Position numbers and translations under genes: made by a program. The notes under the pieces were generated by a model, which made no database searches, was not told the DNA's origin, and saw nothing but the letters and a program-made list of their open reading frames with translations. Positions 28,085 through 35,734 of a DNA stretch of 64,000 nucleotides are shown here, piece after piece. Origin of the DNA: Bacillus massilinigeriensis (GTDB lineage: Bacteria > Bacillota > Bacilli > Bacillales > Cytobacillaceae); assembly GCF_900117315.1 (NCBI RefSeq), contig NZ_LT630337.1, forward strand, positions 2,551,601-2,615,600. The letters are read 5' to 3'. Position 1 is the stretch's first letter. Every line of letters begins with the position of its first letter.

Positions 28085-28989
28085 TTTTGCACCACCTTCA
28101 TAAACACATCTTCAAGACTGGTTCTACTAAGCTCAAATTTTATTAGTGGCCAATTATTCACTATAATTTCTTTTAAGAATGCCTGTTTTGCCTCTTCTAT
28201 ATTAGTTACAATAACACTGCATCTGTTTCCATCAATGGTATAGGATTGAATTAAATGGTGATCCTTAAATTGATCCATAAACTTCTCAGCTTTGTCTTGT
28301 AGAACAATGTCGATACTGGCTTGCTGGTGCTTTGAACGAAGCTCCTCCATAGTACCTGACTCCACGATTTCACCCTTATGAAGGAACATAATTTCATCAC
28401 ACACTTCTTCAGCATCATTTAAAATATGTGTTGAAAAGAGCACGGTCGTTTCCTTCTTTAACTTTTCAATTAATTGTAATACCTCTCTCCTGCCAAAAGG
28501 ATCCAAAGCAGAAACTGGTTCATCGAGCATCACAAGCTTCGGCTTATGAATAATCGCTTGTGCGATTCCGAGACGCTGCTTCATCCCACCAGAGTATTTT
28601 CCAATTCTTCTATTTTTTGCTTCAAGAATCCCAACGAGCTCAAGTAGCTCTACAGTTCTTTCCTTCGCTTCTTTACCTGGAAGTCCAGCAAGCTTCCCAA
28701 CATGCTCCAGAAATTCCCTTCCCGTCATCCACTCATAGAAGACAGGAAACTGTGGTAAATAACCGATGTATTTTCGGAGGTCGTCTCCCTTTTGAATGCC
28801 ATCAAAAATAATCTTACCTGAACTTTGCTTCATCAAACCTGAAAGCATTTTTAAAATGGTTGTTTTTCCTGCACCATTTGCACCTAATAATGCTATGCAT
28901 TGCCCCTCTTCAAGTCCGAAAGAAATCCCTTTAATGACCTCATTGCTTTGAAAGCTTTTTTTCAAATTTTCCACATGTATGATGGTCAT
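28081..28989 (-). CDS. yxlF: ABC transporter ATP-binding protein (YxlF-like)
   Basis: A 302-aa ATPase. Walker A GANGAGKTT (residues 34-42), signature YSGGMKQRLG, Walker B LVMLDEPVSALDP, and a switch His in FSTHIL. The last 90 residues form the accessory C-terminal region common in ABC-2 (CcmA/NosF-like) exporters. It drives the permease encoded by the overlapping downstream gene. Its start overlaps the yxlE-like stop by one base, so translation is probably coupled. Confidence 0.88.
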   Translation of the reverse strand: MTIIHVENLKKSFQSNEVIKGISFGLEEGQCIALLGANGAGKTTILKMLSGLMKQSSGKIIFDGIQKGDDLRKYIGYLPQFPVFYEWMTGREFLEHVGKLAGLPGKEAKERTVELLELVGILEAKNRRIGKYSGGMKQRLGIAQAIIHKPKLVMLDEPVSALDPFGRREVLQLIEKLKKETTVLFSTHILNDAEEVCDEIMFLHKGEIVESGTMEELRSKHQQASIDIVLQDKAEKFMDQFKDHHLIQSYTIDGNRCSVIVTNIEEAKQAFLKEIIVNNWPLIKFELSRTSLEDVFMKVVQK

Positions 28990-29189
28990 TATTGATTTCT
29001 CCTTCCAAATAGGAAGTAAATAATGGGTCCAATAATATTAATAAAGATGATAACTATTGCCCATACCCATTTCGGTCCATTTGCCTTGTCAATTCGAATT
29101 AAATCAATGATTGCGACTGCAAGCAGAATAAGCTGAATGACTACTAAAGGCGCAATGAGCCCCCAATTGATTGCCTCTAAAAATTCCAT
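28989..29189 (-). CDS. yxlE: PLDc_N-domain membrane protein (YxlE-like)
   Basis: A 66-aa protein with two membrane spans (about residues 10-30 and 41-60) and the PLDc_N signature: Leu-rich span 1, polar turn with NGPKWVWAI, then NIIGPIIYFLFGRR. This domain is found in cardiolipin synthases and in small regulators such as B. subtilis YxlE. It is the first gene of the yxlEFG-like unit. A hairpin at 29214-29240 and the terminator at 29309-29348 lie upstream, so the unit has its own promoter. Confidence 0.85.
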   Translation of the reverse strand: MEFLEAINWGLIAPLVVIQLILLAVAIIDLIRIDKANGPKWVWAIVIIFINIIGPIIYFLFGRRNQ

Positions 29190-29308
29190 TTGAATACCCC
29201 CTTTTTACATAAAAAGACTACTCTAGTAAAATAGTCCTCCAACGAAAGATAATTCCATTTTAATAGTAAGTTAACCACTTGTTAAGCTAAAAAGTTAAAT
29301 AGAACACC

Positions 29309-29348
29309 TAAAAAAGGAGGTTGATTCAAACAGACTCAACACTCCTTG
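29309..29348 (-). terminator. Terminator of the DUF4870 gene
   Basis: Minus-strand AAGGAG...GTTGAGTC pairs with GAATCAAC...CTCCTT, and six T follow. Confidence 0.75.
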
Positions 29349-29351
29349 AAC

Positions 29352-29678
29352 TTAATGAATAACTCGAAAGACTAGTGGTATTCGATATGTTTGACCATCG
29401 TATGCCTTTACTGCGGCAATGATAGTAAAAATAAACGCTAATAATCCCACTACCCATATTAATATAAAACCGATTAGAACTAGCATTAATACAACACTAA
29501 TAACAGAATATACGGCATATGAAATCAAAAAGTTTAAATACTCTTTACCATGATAATCAATAAATGGAGAATCATCTTTTTTTATTAACCATATTATGAG
29601 TGGTCCGATAAATGCAGTAAAAAAACTTACTACATATATAGCCGCTGCAATCAATCTTTCATCCTGAGATGGCATCAT
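29352..29678 (-). CDS. DUF4870 membrane protein
   Basis: A 108-aa protein with three hydrophobic segments (about residues 10-30, 50-72 and 76-96). The DERLIAAAIYVVSFFTAFIG start, the FIDYHGKEYLNF loop and the C-terminal YDGQTYRIPLVFRVI are the pattern of the DUF4870 (Tic20-like) family of small membrane proteins. Function unknown. Translation begins at ATG 29678 or 29675. It is monocistronic, with a terminator 4 bases after its stop. Confidence 0.8.
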   Translation of the reverse strand: MMPSQDERLIAAAIYVVSFFTAFIGPLIIWLIKKDDSPFIDYHGKEYLNFLISYAVYSVISVVLMLVLIGFILIWVVGLLAFIFTIIAAVKAYDGQTYRIPLVFRVIH

Positions 29679-29894
29679 TTCTTCCCCCTATTTAATAATA
29701 GCTTGCCTTATAGCTATTTTACGTTTATATTTGGTAAAAGTTTCATCCAAATTTCAATGTTTAACATCCTATTATATTTCTTCCTACCCTTATTATGCTC
29801 TCATGGTTCTAGGAATTCATCCTTTTTTTGTTCTTGTTTGGGACAACTTGAATACAATTATATATCAGAAGCATTTTAAAAAGGATGATGTGAA

Positions 29895-30677
29895 TTGATG
29901 TCAAAATTTGAAGCGTTTATTCTTGGAATTATTCAGGGTTTGACGGAGTTTTTACCGATATCAAGCACTGGCCACTTATATTTAGGAAGACATTTATTTG
30001 GACTGGATGAAGCAGGACTTTTCTTAGATACGATGCTTCATGTTGGTACATTACTTGCGGTTCTTGTTGTATATAAAAATGAATTGCTGCAAATTATTAG
30101 GAATCCTTTTGGGAAGCTATCCCTTTTACTAATTTTAGGAACATTGCCTGCGGTGGTAATTGGTTTACTTTTCAATGACTTATTTGATACGATATCGAAG
30201 ACGGGTGTTACAATTGGCTGGGAGTTTTTATTAACTGGCTTAATCCTTTGGGGTGCAGATGGTATTAAAAACGGTCATAAGAAAATGGTAGACATTAAAT
30301 ATGGCGACGCCCTTTTCATCGGTGCGTTTCAAGCAGCGGCCATTTTCCCTGCCGTTTCTCGTTCTGGACTTACCATAGCAGCTGGGCTTTTTCGAAAGCT
30401 TGATCGTGAAACTGCTGCCTACTTCTCCTTTTTGTTATCGATTCCTGCAATCGCAGGCGGAATCGTTCTTCAGTTTGGAGAGCTCTTTTCCGGGCATGTA
30501 GAAGCAATTAGCTTTGGCAGCTTGTTGATTGCTACCCTTTCTTCCGCTCTGTTTGGATATATGGCAGTTGTTTGGATGATTAATTATTTAAAAAAGCGTT
30601 CACTTAAAATTTTTGCCGTATATGTTTGGATTTTAGGAATCCTTATTATCACCCTCCAACTGATTGGCATCTTTTAA
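29895..30677 (+). CDS. uppP: Undecaprenyl-diphosphatase UppP (BacA)
   Basis: Integral membrane phosphatase that dephosphorylates undecaprenyl pyrophosphate to recycle the lipid carrier for peptidoglycan and confers bacitracin tolerance. LTEFLPISSTGH (residues 16-27) and FPAVSRSGLT (about 156-165) are the two halves of the inverted-repeat active site. 260 aa, about eight spans. The frame starts at TTG 29895; ATG 29898 is equally possible behind AAGGATG. The DedA gene follows after 31 bases, in keeping with the proposal that DedA proteins flip undecaprenyl phosphate. Confidence 0.93.
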   Translation: MMSKFEAFILGIIQGLTEFLPISSTGHLYLGRHLFGLDEAGLFLDTMLHVGTLLAVLVVYKNELLQIIRNPFGKLSLLLILGTLPAVVIGLLFNDLFDTISKTGVTIGWEFLLTGLILWGADGIKNGHKKMVDIKYGDALFIGAFQAAAIFPAVSRSGLTIAAGLFRKLDRETAAYFSFLLSIPAIAGGIVLQFGELFSGHVEAISFGSLLIATLSSALFGYMAVVWMINYLKKRSLKIFAVYVWILGILIITLQLIGIF

Positions 30678-30708
30678 ATTTTTTTCGTTTTAAAGGAGGA
30701 GTAACTAA

Positions 30709-31302
30709 TTGAAAGAAATTATCCTATCCATTTTTGATTATCTTAATCAACTTGGATATTGGGGAATTGCCCTCGGACTTATGATCGAAGTCATTCCTAG
30801 TGAAATTGTTTTAAGCTATGGTGGATATTTAATCAGTATTGACCAAATCAACTTCTTTGGTGCTCTATTTGCAGGGGTTATTGGTGGTACATTAGCACAA
30901 GTCTTCCTTTACTGGATTGGATTATTCGGTGGTCGACCATTTTTAGACCGGTACGGAAGATACTTGCTTATACATAAAAGGCATATTGATGCTGCAGAAC
31001 ACTGGTTTGATAAATATGGGACGGTAGTCATTTTTACTGCAAGATTTATACCCGTTGTTAGACATGCAATATCGATCCCGGCTGGAATTTCAAAAATGCC
31101 ACTTTCTAAATTTATTATTTATACGGTTGGAGCAATCATCCCTTGGACCATCCTCTTTTTACTTTTAGGAATGCAGCTTGGAGATCATTGGCAAGATATT
31201 AAGGAATATGCAAGACCATATGTAATGCCTATTATTATCATTGCTATATTATTTTTCACCATCTATTTCCTATTTCAAAATTGGAAAAGAAAAAGAAAAT
31301 AA
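30709..31302 (+). CDS. DedA-family membrane protein
   Basis: A 197-aa DedA (VTT/SNARE-associated) protein with about five hydrophobic stretches. The family signature FTARFIPVVRHAISIPAGISKM (two re-entrant loops) is near residues 108-129, and the acidic residues near the N-terminus (GLMIEVIPSEIV) are conserved. Some DedA proteins translocate undecaprenyl phosphate; co-location with uppP fits a joint role in carrier lipid recycling. Translation starts at TTG 30709 with AAAGGAGG eight bases upstream. A perfect palindromic terminator follows. Confidence 0.88.
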   Translation: MKEIILSIFDYLNQLGYWGIALGLMIEVIPSEIVLSYGGYLISIDQINFFGALFAGVIGGTLAQVFLYWIGLFGGRPFLDRYGRYLLIHKRHIDAAEHWFDKYGTVVIFTARFIPVVRHAISIPAGISKMPLSKFIIYTVGAIIPWTILFLLLGMQLGDHWQDIKEYARPYVMPIIIIAILFFTIYFLFQNWKRKRK

Positions 31303-31314
31303 AACTCTTTCCGA

Positions 31315-31340
31315 AAAAACTCACCAATTGGTGAGTTTTT
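31315..31340 (+). terminator. Terminator of uppP-dedA
   Basis: AACTCACCAATTGGTGAGTT is a perfect palindrome followed by T residues, 16 bases after the DedA stop codon. Confidence 0.88.
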
Positions 31341-31408
31341 TAATATGCACAAATACAGACACATATATTTTAATAATGTTATTTAATCTCTATCGGAAAG
31401 GGGCTATT

Positions 31409-32554
31409 ATGACGAATTATTTATTAAAAAATGCCTACGTCTGTCCAGTTACCTCAAAGCCTATCCCTCATTGTGACGTCCTAGTAGAAAATGGAATTAT
31501 CAAAAAAATAGGTCCACATATTCAGCCTGAATCCAGTTTACATAATATTTCTCATCTAGAGGTCATTGATTGTAACAACCTGTTTCTGTTTCCTGGCTTT
31601 ATTGATGTTCACACCCACCTAGGTTTGTATGATGAAGGCACTGGCTGGGCAGGTAATGATGCCAATGAGACGGTTGAACCAATGAGTCCTCATGTTCGCG
31701 CGATTGATGGTGTATATCCATTAGACCCCGCCTTTACTGATGCAGCAAAATACGGAATCACAACGGTTCATGTAATGCCAGGAAGCGCAAACATTATTGG
31801 TGGCACAACTAGCGTCATTAAGACCTATGGGAAGAATATTAATAAGATGATTGTTAGGGAAATAGCAGGATTAAAGATTGCCTTTGGTGAAAATCCAAAA
31901 AGGATTCATAGTCATGGGAATAGTGATTCCATAACCCGAATGGGGATCATGGGAATGCTAAGAGAAGCATTTTATGAGGCACAGATACTAGACGATCCTC
32001 ATTCTCTGAAAACTGCTTCTCTTATTTCAGCATTAAAAAGAGAAATCCCTGTTAGAGCTCACGCGCATCGGGCAGATGATATCATATCTGCCATAAGGCT
32101 CGCAGAAGAGTTCAATCTAGACCTAAGAATTGAGCATTGTACAGAAGGCCATTTGATTGCAGAGGAACTGGCTCAGTCCGGTTTGAAGGTGTCTGTTGGT
32201 CCTACTTTAACAAGAAGATCCAAGATTGAACTAAAAAACAAGACATGGAGGACCTACCAGGAACTTACCAATCATGGGGTGGAAGTATCTATTACAACAG
32301 ATCATCCATACGTTCCCATTCAATACCTTAATGTTTCTGCAGCCATTGCCGTAAGAGAAGGATTGTCTGAACAGAAGGCGATTGAAGGAATCACTATTTT
32401 CCCTGCGAGAAACCTAGGGATTGACTCACGACTAGGAAGTATCGAGGAAGGAAAAGATGCCGATTTAGTACTATGGGATAATCATCCATTTCACTTTTCT
32501 GCAAAACCAAAATGGACCATGATTAACGGTTTCATCGTGTTTGAAAATTTGTAG
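31409..32554 (+). CDS. Amidohydrolase (imidazolonepropionase-like)
   Basis: Metal-dependent hydrolase of the amidohydrolase superfamily. Metal ligands are visible as HTH in DVHTHLG (near residue 62), HAH in RAHAHRADD (near 215), EHCTEGH (near 240) and the catalytic Asp in TTDHPYVP (near 295). The superfamily cleaves C-N bonds in rings or amides; the substrate is not predictable. The open frame runs from 31241, but that segment crosses the previous gene and its terminator; GGAAAGGGG precedes ATG 31409, giving 381 aa. Confidence 0.87.
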   Translation: MTNYLLKNAYVCPVTSKPIPHCDVLVENGIIKKIGPHIQPESSLHNISHLEVIDCNNLFLFPGFIDVHTHLGLYDEGTGWAGNDANETVEPMSPHVRAIDGVYPLDPAFTDAAKYGITTVHVMPGSANIIGGTTSVIKTYGKNINKMIVREIAGLKIAFGENPKRIHSHGNSDSITRMGIMGMLREAFYEAQILDDPHSLKTASLISALKREIPVRAHAHRADDIISAIRLAEEFNLDLRIEHCTEGHLIAEELAQSGLKVSVGPTLTRRSKIELKNKTWRTYQELTNHGVEVSITTDHPYVPIQYLNVSAAIAVREGLSEQKAIEGITIFPARNLGIDSRLGSIEEGKDADLVLWDNHPFHFSAKPKWTMINGFIVFENL

Positions 32555-32710
32555 AATATTGTCCAAGAAAAATGTAAAATAATGACGATTTATTTTAAAA
32601 AAAATCTACAAAAAAGCTATTTTCTTTTGAAAAAAATTTTAGTATGATACGTAAGGGAAAGAATTATTTTATTATAAAATAGTTTTATAAAAATGATAAA
32701 TAAAAGTAAT

Positions 32711-32846
32711 TGGGAAGGCAAATGGTGCGCCACCAGCAATACTGGTTCTAGTGGGTTCGATTCCCACCCCGAAATTTTTTTAGTAACATTACAAAAAATT
32801 TCGAGGGTGGTTCTAGGCTGAAGGTAGTAGAATCGGACTGCCCTTT
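32711..32846 (+). promoter_or_regulatory. Unidentified structured leader RNA upstream of the GNAT gene
   Basis: Within the 309-base gap 32555-32863. Hairpins in order: TGGTG/CACCA (32723-32735), ACCAG/CTGGT (32732-32746), GTGGG-TTCGATT-CCCAC (32751-32767, identical in form to a tRNA T arm), and a 17-bp stem 32764-32780/32793-32810. Two copies of GGTTCTAG (32744-32751 and 32809-32816) can both pair with TAGAATC (32828-32834). GGCA (32717-32720) and TGCC (32839-32842) may close the fold, six bases from the ribosome binding site. No known riboswitch class fits. 32555-32700 is AT-rich, presumably promoter DNA. Confidence 0.55.
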
Positions 32847-32863
32847 ATTGTGGAGGGATTAAC

Positions 32864-33424
32864 ATGCTCATAAAACGTGATCTTCATGATTGTCACGCTT
32901 TGTACGAACTTATAACGCACCCTGATGTCTTCCCTTTTGTGCGCCAAAAACCAAGATCATATGATGAATTTCTATTTATGACCAAACAAACGATTGAAGC
33001 TGAAGAACGTGGAGAAGTTATCTCGAGGACCATTCTGGATGAATGGGGAGCTCCTATTGGAACGATTAGCTTATATGATATTGAGAATGGTGCAGGATTT
33101 TTAGGCACTTGGCTTGGAAAGGAATATCATGGGAAAGGCTACAATCAAATGGCAAAGGATTTATTCTTTAAAGAGCTATTTTATGAGTTAGATATAAATA
33201 CCATCTTTATGCGAATTCGCAAGGTCAATATCCGCTCTCAAAAAGCTGCCGAAAAACTCCCTTATGTTATCCAAGCAAATGAAACAAGAAAATCAATTTA
33301 TGATCAATTAAATGCAGGTGGATGCTTATTTAATTTATTTGAAATTCCAAAGGATTTATATACTCTACATGTCCTACGAACTGGAAATGATCAACAAGAG
33401 GATTCACAATTGTTAGAGGCTTAA
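32864..33424 (+). CDS. GNAT-family N-acetyltransferase
   Basis: A 186-aa acetyl-CoA-dependent N-acetyltransferase of the RimJ/RimL-like group. GTWLGKEYHGKGYNQMAKDLFFKEL (about residues 82-106) contains the acetyl-CoA pyrophosphate-binding Q/RxxGxG/A-type loop, here KEYHGKGYN. The acceptor is unknown. The ATG at 32864 has GGAGGG seven bases upstream. The gene is preceded by an elaborate structured leader that appears to fold just before the ribosome binding site, so translational control is likely. A terminator shared with the convergent SDR gene follows. Confidence 0.83.
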   Translation: MLIKRDLHDCHALYELITHPDVFPFVRQKPRSYDEFLFMTKQTIEAEERGEVISRTILDEWGAPIGTISLYDIENGAGFLGTWLGKEYHGKGYNQMAKDLFFKELFYELDINTIFMRIRKVNIRSQKAAEKLPYVIQANETRKSIYDQLNAGGCLFNLFEIPKDLYTLHVLRTGNDQQEDSQLLEA

Positions 33425-33434
33425 TAAGGTATAC

Positions 33435-33470
33435 AACAAAGGTGTCTGGCTCATACCAGGCACCTTTGTT
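33435..33470. terminator. Bidirectional terminator
   Basis: 15-bp stem AACAAAGGTGTCTGG/CCAGGCACCTTTGTT with a 6-base loop, between convergent genes. Similar GGTGCC/GGCACC words recur at 34974-35042. Confidence 0.85.
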
Positions 33471-33486
33471 ATTGTGACTGTTCGTT

Positions 33487-34260
33487 TTAAAGCTTATTGA
33501 TCTTTCCTAAAACATCTTTTCCACCAGTCACAGGTATAACACTACCAGTAATAAAGCTTGAATGATCATCGATTAAAAAAGAAATCACTCTTGCAATATC
33601 TTCTCCTGTTCCTGGTCTTCCAATAGGAGAATCAGTATCCAAAACGTCGATGGCCTCCGTGATATCCCCTTCCTTCCACTCCCCTGTAATATCACCTGGG
33701 CAAACCATATTCGCCGTAATTCCTTTACTTGCTTCTTCAAGGGAGATTGTTCTTGTTAATGATGCTAAACCGGTTTTTGCCGCTGCAAATGCCGAGCGGT
33801 AAATCCATCCTGGGGCCGTTTCCACACGGTCAAATCCAATGGTAATAATTCTTCCCCATTTTTGTTCCCTCATCTTCGGAATAAATGCCTTACACAGATT
33901 GAAAACAGCATTAAGATTTCCGTTAATCAAATAATTCCATTCTTCGAGTGAATAATCAATCATAGGCTTTCTTTCATGTATGTATGGTCCAGCATTATGA
34001 ATGACAATATCAATCGTTGGTGAGATTGAAAAGGCTTCTTTTATGACTCTCTGACAATCCTCCAGGTCCGCCAAATCCCCTTGAATAATGAAATTCTTGT
34101 TTCCATACTCATTTGTTAAAAAGTTGGCTAATTCCTTAGCCTTATCCTCACTATTTCGATAATTTATAATGACGGAAATACCTTGTTTGGCCAATTGAAT
34201 AGCGGTTCTTTTCCCGATTCCAGCGGCTCCTCCCGTTATTAAAGCGGTTTTTATTTTCAC
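33487..34260 (-). CDS. Short-chain dehydrogenase-like protein with altered active site
   Basis: About 257 aa with an SDR Rossmann fold: TGGAAGIGKRTAIQLA is the dinucleotide-binding glycine motif, HNAGPY the NNAG-equivalent, and PVTGGKD ends the fold. The usual Ser-Tyr-Lys triad is degenerate: the YxxxK position reads FAAAK (Phe in place of Tyr), and no Ser is at the expected position 13 residues before. It may bind a nucleotide without redox activity or use the nearby Tyr in IYRSAF. The frame starts at 34278; GTG 34260 behind GGGG fits SDR length better. Confidence 0.8.
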   Translation of the reverse strand: MKIKTALITGGAAGIGKRTAIQLAKQGISVIINYRNSEDKAKELANFLTNEYGNKNFIIQGDLADLEDCQRVIKEAFSISPTIDIVIHNAGPYIHERKPMIDYSLEEWNYLINGNLNAVFNLCKAFIPKMREQKWGRIITIGFDRVETAPGWIYRSAFAAAKTGLASLTRTISLEEASKGITANMVCPGDITGEWKEGDITEAIDVLDTDSPIGRPGTGEDIARVISFLIDDHSSFITGSVIPVTGGKDVLGKINKL

Positions 34261-34450
34261 AAATGATAACCCCACCATAATTAAATTTTATTGTTCTTTA
34301 AATCTATACTAAGAAGAACATCACATTTATGCAAATAATATGCAGTTTTTTATGCTAAGGGAAATGTTCCCCTACAGAGAAAGTTTCCATAAACATTAGC
34401 CTTAGTAAATGCATAGTATGGATACAAAGAAAGGATGGAAAGGAGGAACC

Positions 34451-34948
34451 ATGTTGTTTCCCTGGAATCTATTTCCCTTCCATAATAATAATATACAAAA
34501 AATAATTAGTGAGATGAAGCCGGAAGAGATTGATCAGTATGTAAAGGATTTGATGAAAAAAGCCTTTCAGGGTAACTTTAATGGAATGGGAAACCCTGAG
34601 AATTTGTTCAAGGGATTTTCCCCTATAAACAATCCAAATTCTAATGAAAACGATCATCATTCATCTTCGAAAATTCAATCCTCCGTTTTTGAAACCCATG
34701 ATTATGTTTATGCCCGTATTCCTATAAAAAATGAAGAATGGCTACAACAGCTGCGTCTTTTTCATACTTCAAATCAATTAATTATCGAGCACATTCCAGA
34801 GCTTGAGGACCGGCATACCATTACCTTACCTGCCATCGTAAAAAGAAAAGGATCTACGGCTCAGTTCAAGGAAGGGGTGCTTGAAGTGAAAATCCCCAAA
34901 AATATTGATATGCAATATTCAGAAATTGACGTTAAAGAAATATATTAG
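34451..34948 (+). CDS. Hsp20/alpha-crystallin-like protein (GerT/CotM-like)
   Basis: 165 aa. The C-terminal half (about residues 75-160) has the beta-sandwich pattern of small heat-shock proteins: SVFETHDYVYARIPI, then HTITLPAIVKRKGSTAQFKEGVLEVKIPK (split by a loop), where GVLEVKIPK is the last strand. The N-terminal half is Asn/Phe-rich. In Bacillus such proteins include GerT and coat proteins, so a spore-related role is possible. The frame begins at 34409, but GGAGGA is 3-4 bases before ATG 34451, which I take as the start, though the spacing is tight. Confidence 0.75.
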   Translation: MLFPWNLFPFHNNNIQKIISEMKPEEIDQYVKDLMKKAFQGNFNGMGNPENLFKGFSPINNPNSNENDHHSSSKIQSSVFETHDYVYARIPIKNEEWLQQLRLFHTSNQLIIEHIPELEDRHTITLPAIVKRKGSTAQFKEGVLEVKIPKNIDMQYSEIDVKEIY

Positions 34949-34966
34949 ACGTCAATTTCATTTTTT
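34923..34966 (+). terminator. Terminator of the Hsp20-like gene
   Basis: AAATTGACGT (34923-34932) pairs with ACGTCAATTT (34949-34958), and a T-rich tail follows. The 5' arm overlaps the end of the coding sequence. Confidence 0.8.
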
Positions 34967-34973
34967 ATAAAAA

Positions 34974-35042
34974 CAAAGGTGCCAGTACCACAATTCTTTA
35001 TCTTGTTTCAAGATACATTTTTTGTGGTGTCAGGCACCTTTT
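34974..35042. repeat. GGTGCC/GGCACC inverted repeat
   Basis: AAAGGTGCC and CCACAA at the left pair with TTGTGG and GGCACCTTT at the right, around a loop of about 33 bases. It resembles the terminator at 33435-33470 and is probably a second terminator or a dispersed palindrome. Confidence 0.6.
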
Positions 35043-35093
35043 AACTGATTATTAATTTTGGCTGTTTTCGTATAGATTGTTGCTTTTATAACC

Positions 35094-35209
35094 GCAGCCT
35101 GAATACACTCCGCTTTCCGTGGGCGAGCGGTGAGCCTCCTCGTCGCTACGCTCCTGCGGGGTCTCACCTTTCTCGCATTCCCACAGGAGTCTACGTGTAT
35201 TCAGGCTGC
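35094..35209. repeat. GC-rich intergenic repeat flanked by perfect inverted repeats
   Basis: GCAGCCTGAATACAC (35094-35108) is perfectly complementary to 35195-35209. The interior is GC-rich with CGCTTTCCGTGGGCGAG and CTCCTGCGGGGTCTCACC-type words that I know as a very common dispersed Bacillaceae repeat. Its composition is unlike the AT-rich surroundings, and no reading frame is evident. It lies between the Hsp20-like and YtkA-like genes in a 320-base gap. Confidence 0.7.
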
Positions 35210-35269
35210 TAAGTCATTACTCTCTACTTATTTATCATCAAAATAACAACAAACTTTGAGAAAACAGCC

Positions 35270-35680
35270 TTAATTTTCTTCTGGTTCACTTGGAGTCCCG
35301 ATTACAAACTCCTTCTTTGGCATGGCGTGCATGCCCTCAGCTGTGACATGGGATATAACGTAATAGGTCCCTTCCTTTGAAAAGTCCTTCTTCAGAGTAT
35401 AGATGCCATCATGGTCATGCTTAACTTCAATTTTTTCATGACTTTCATCTTTTGCTCGCCAAATTTCAAATTCAACCTCATCTGCATTCTTTACCTTTTT
35501 ATCCCCATAGGTTACCTTTGCTTCAAATTGAATAGGGTCATTCATGTTTGTCTTTTCAGGATTGACCGTTAGTTTTACGTCTAAAAATTGAGGTACTGCC
35601 TCTTCGTTTTTTGCTTTATTGCATGACGTTAATAAAATCAATAAAAAAATTGAAATCATCACCATTGCGCTTTTCTTCAA
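35270..35680 (-). CDS. YtkA/FixH-like lipoprotein
   Basis: About 136 aa. A type II signal peptide ends in LLTSC, so the mature protein is lipid-anchored outside the membrane. The mature part is a single Ig-like beta domain of the YtkA type with a His-containing segment KVKNADEVEFEIW...HDHDG...GMHAMPKKEFVIG. It follows a sensor kinase gene by about 45 bases in the same direction and is probably part of the signalling operon. The start is uncertain: GTG 35689 or TTG 35680, the latter with AAAGGAG at good spacing. Confidence 0.78.
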   Translation of the reverse strand: MKKSAMVMISIFLLILLTSCNKAKNEEAVPQFLDVKLTVNPEKTNMNDPIQFEAKVTYGDKKVKNADEVEFEIWRAKDESHEKIEVKHDHDGIYTLKKDFSKEGTYYVISHVTAEGMHAMPKKEFVIGTPSEPEEN

Positions 35681-35734
35681 CTCAAGCACTCCTTTAATCC
35701 GCTACTTTGTTCATGTAAGTATGTCAACTTTTGT

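Noticed and set aside
31241-31408. N-terminal 56-codon extension of the amidohydrolase
   Set aside because: It crosses the end of the DedA gene and the terminator; the ribosome binding site is at ATG 31409.
32717-32775. A tRNA gene ending in the T-arm-like hairpin
   Set aside because: No acceptor stem can pair with the CCCCGAA that follows the T arm, and no D arm or 7-base anticodon loop is present upstream.
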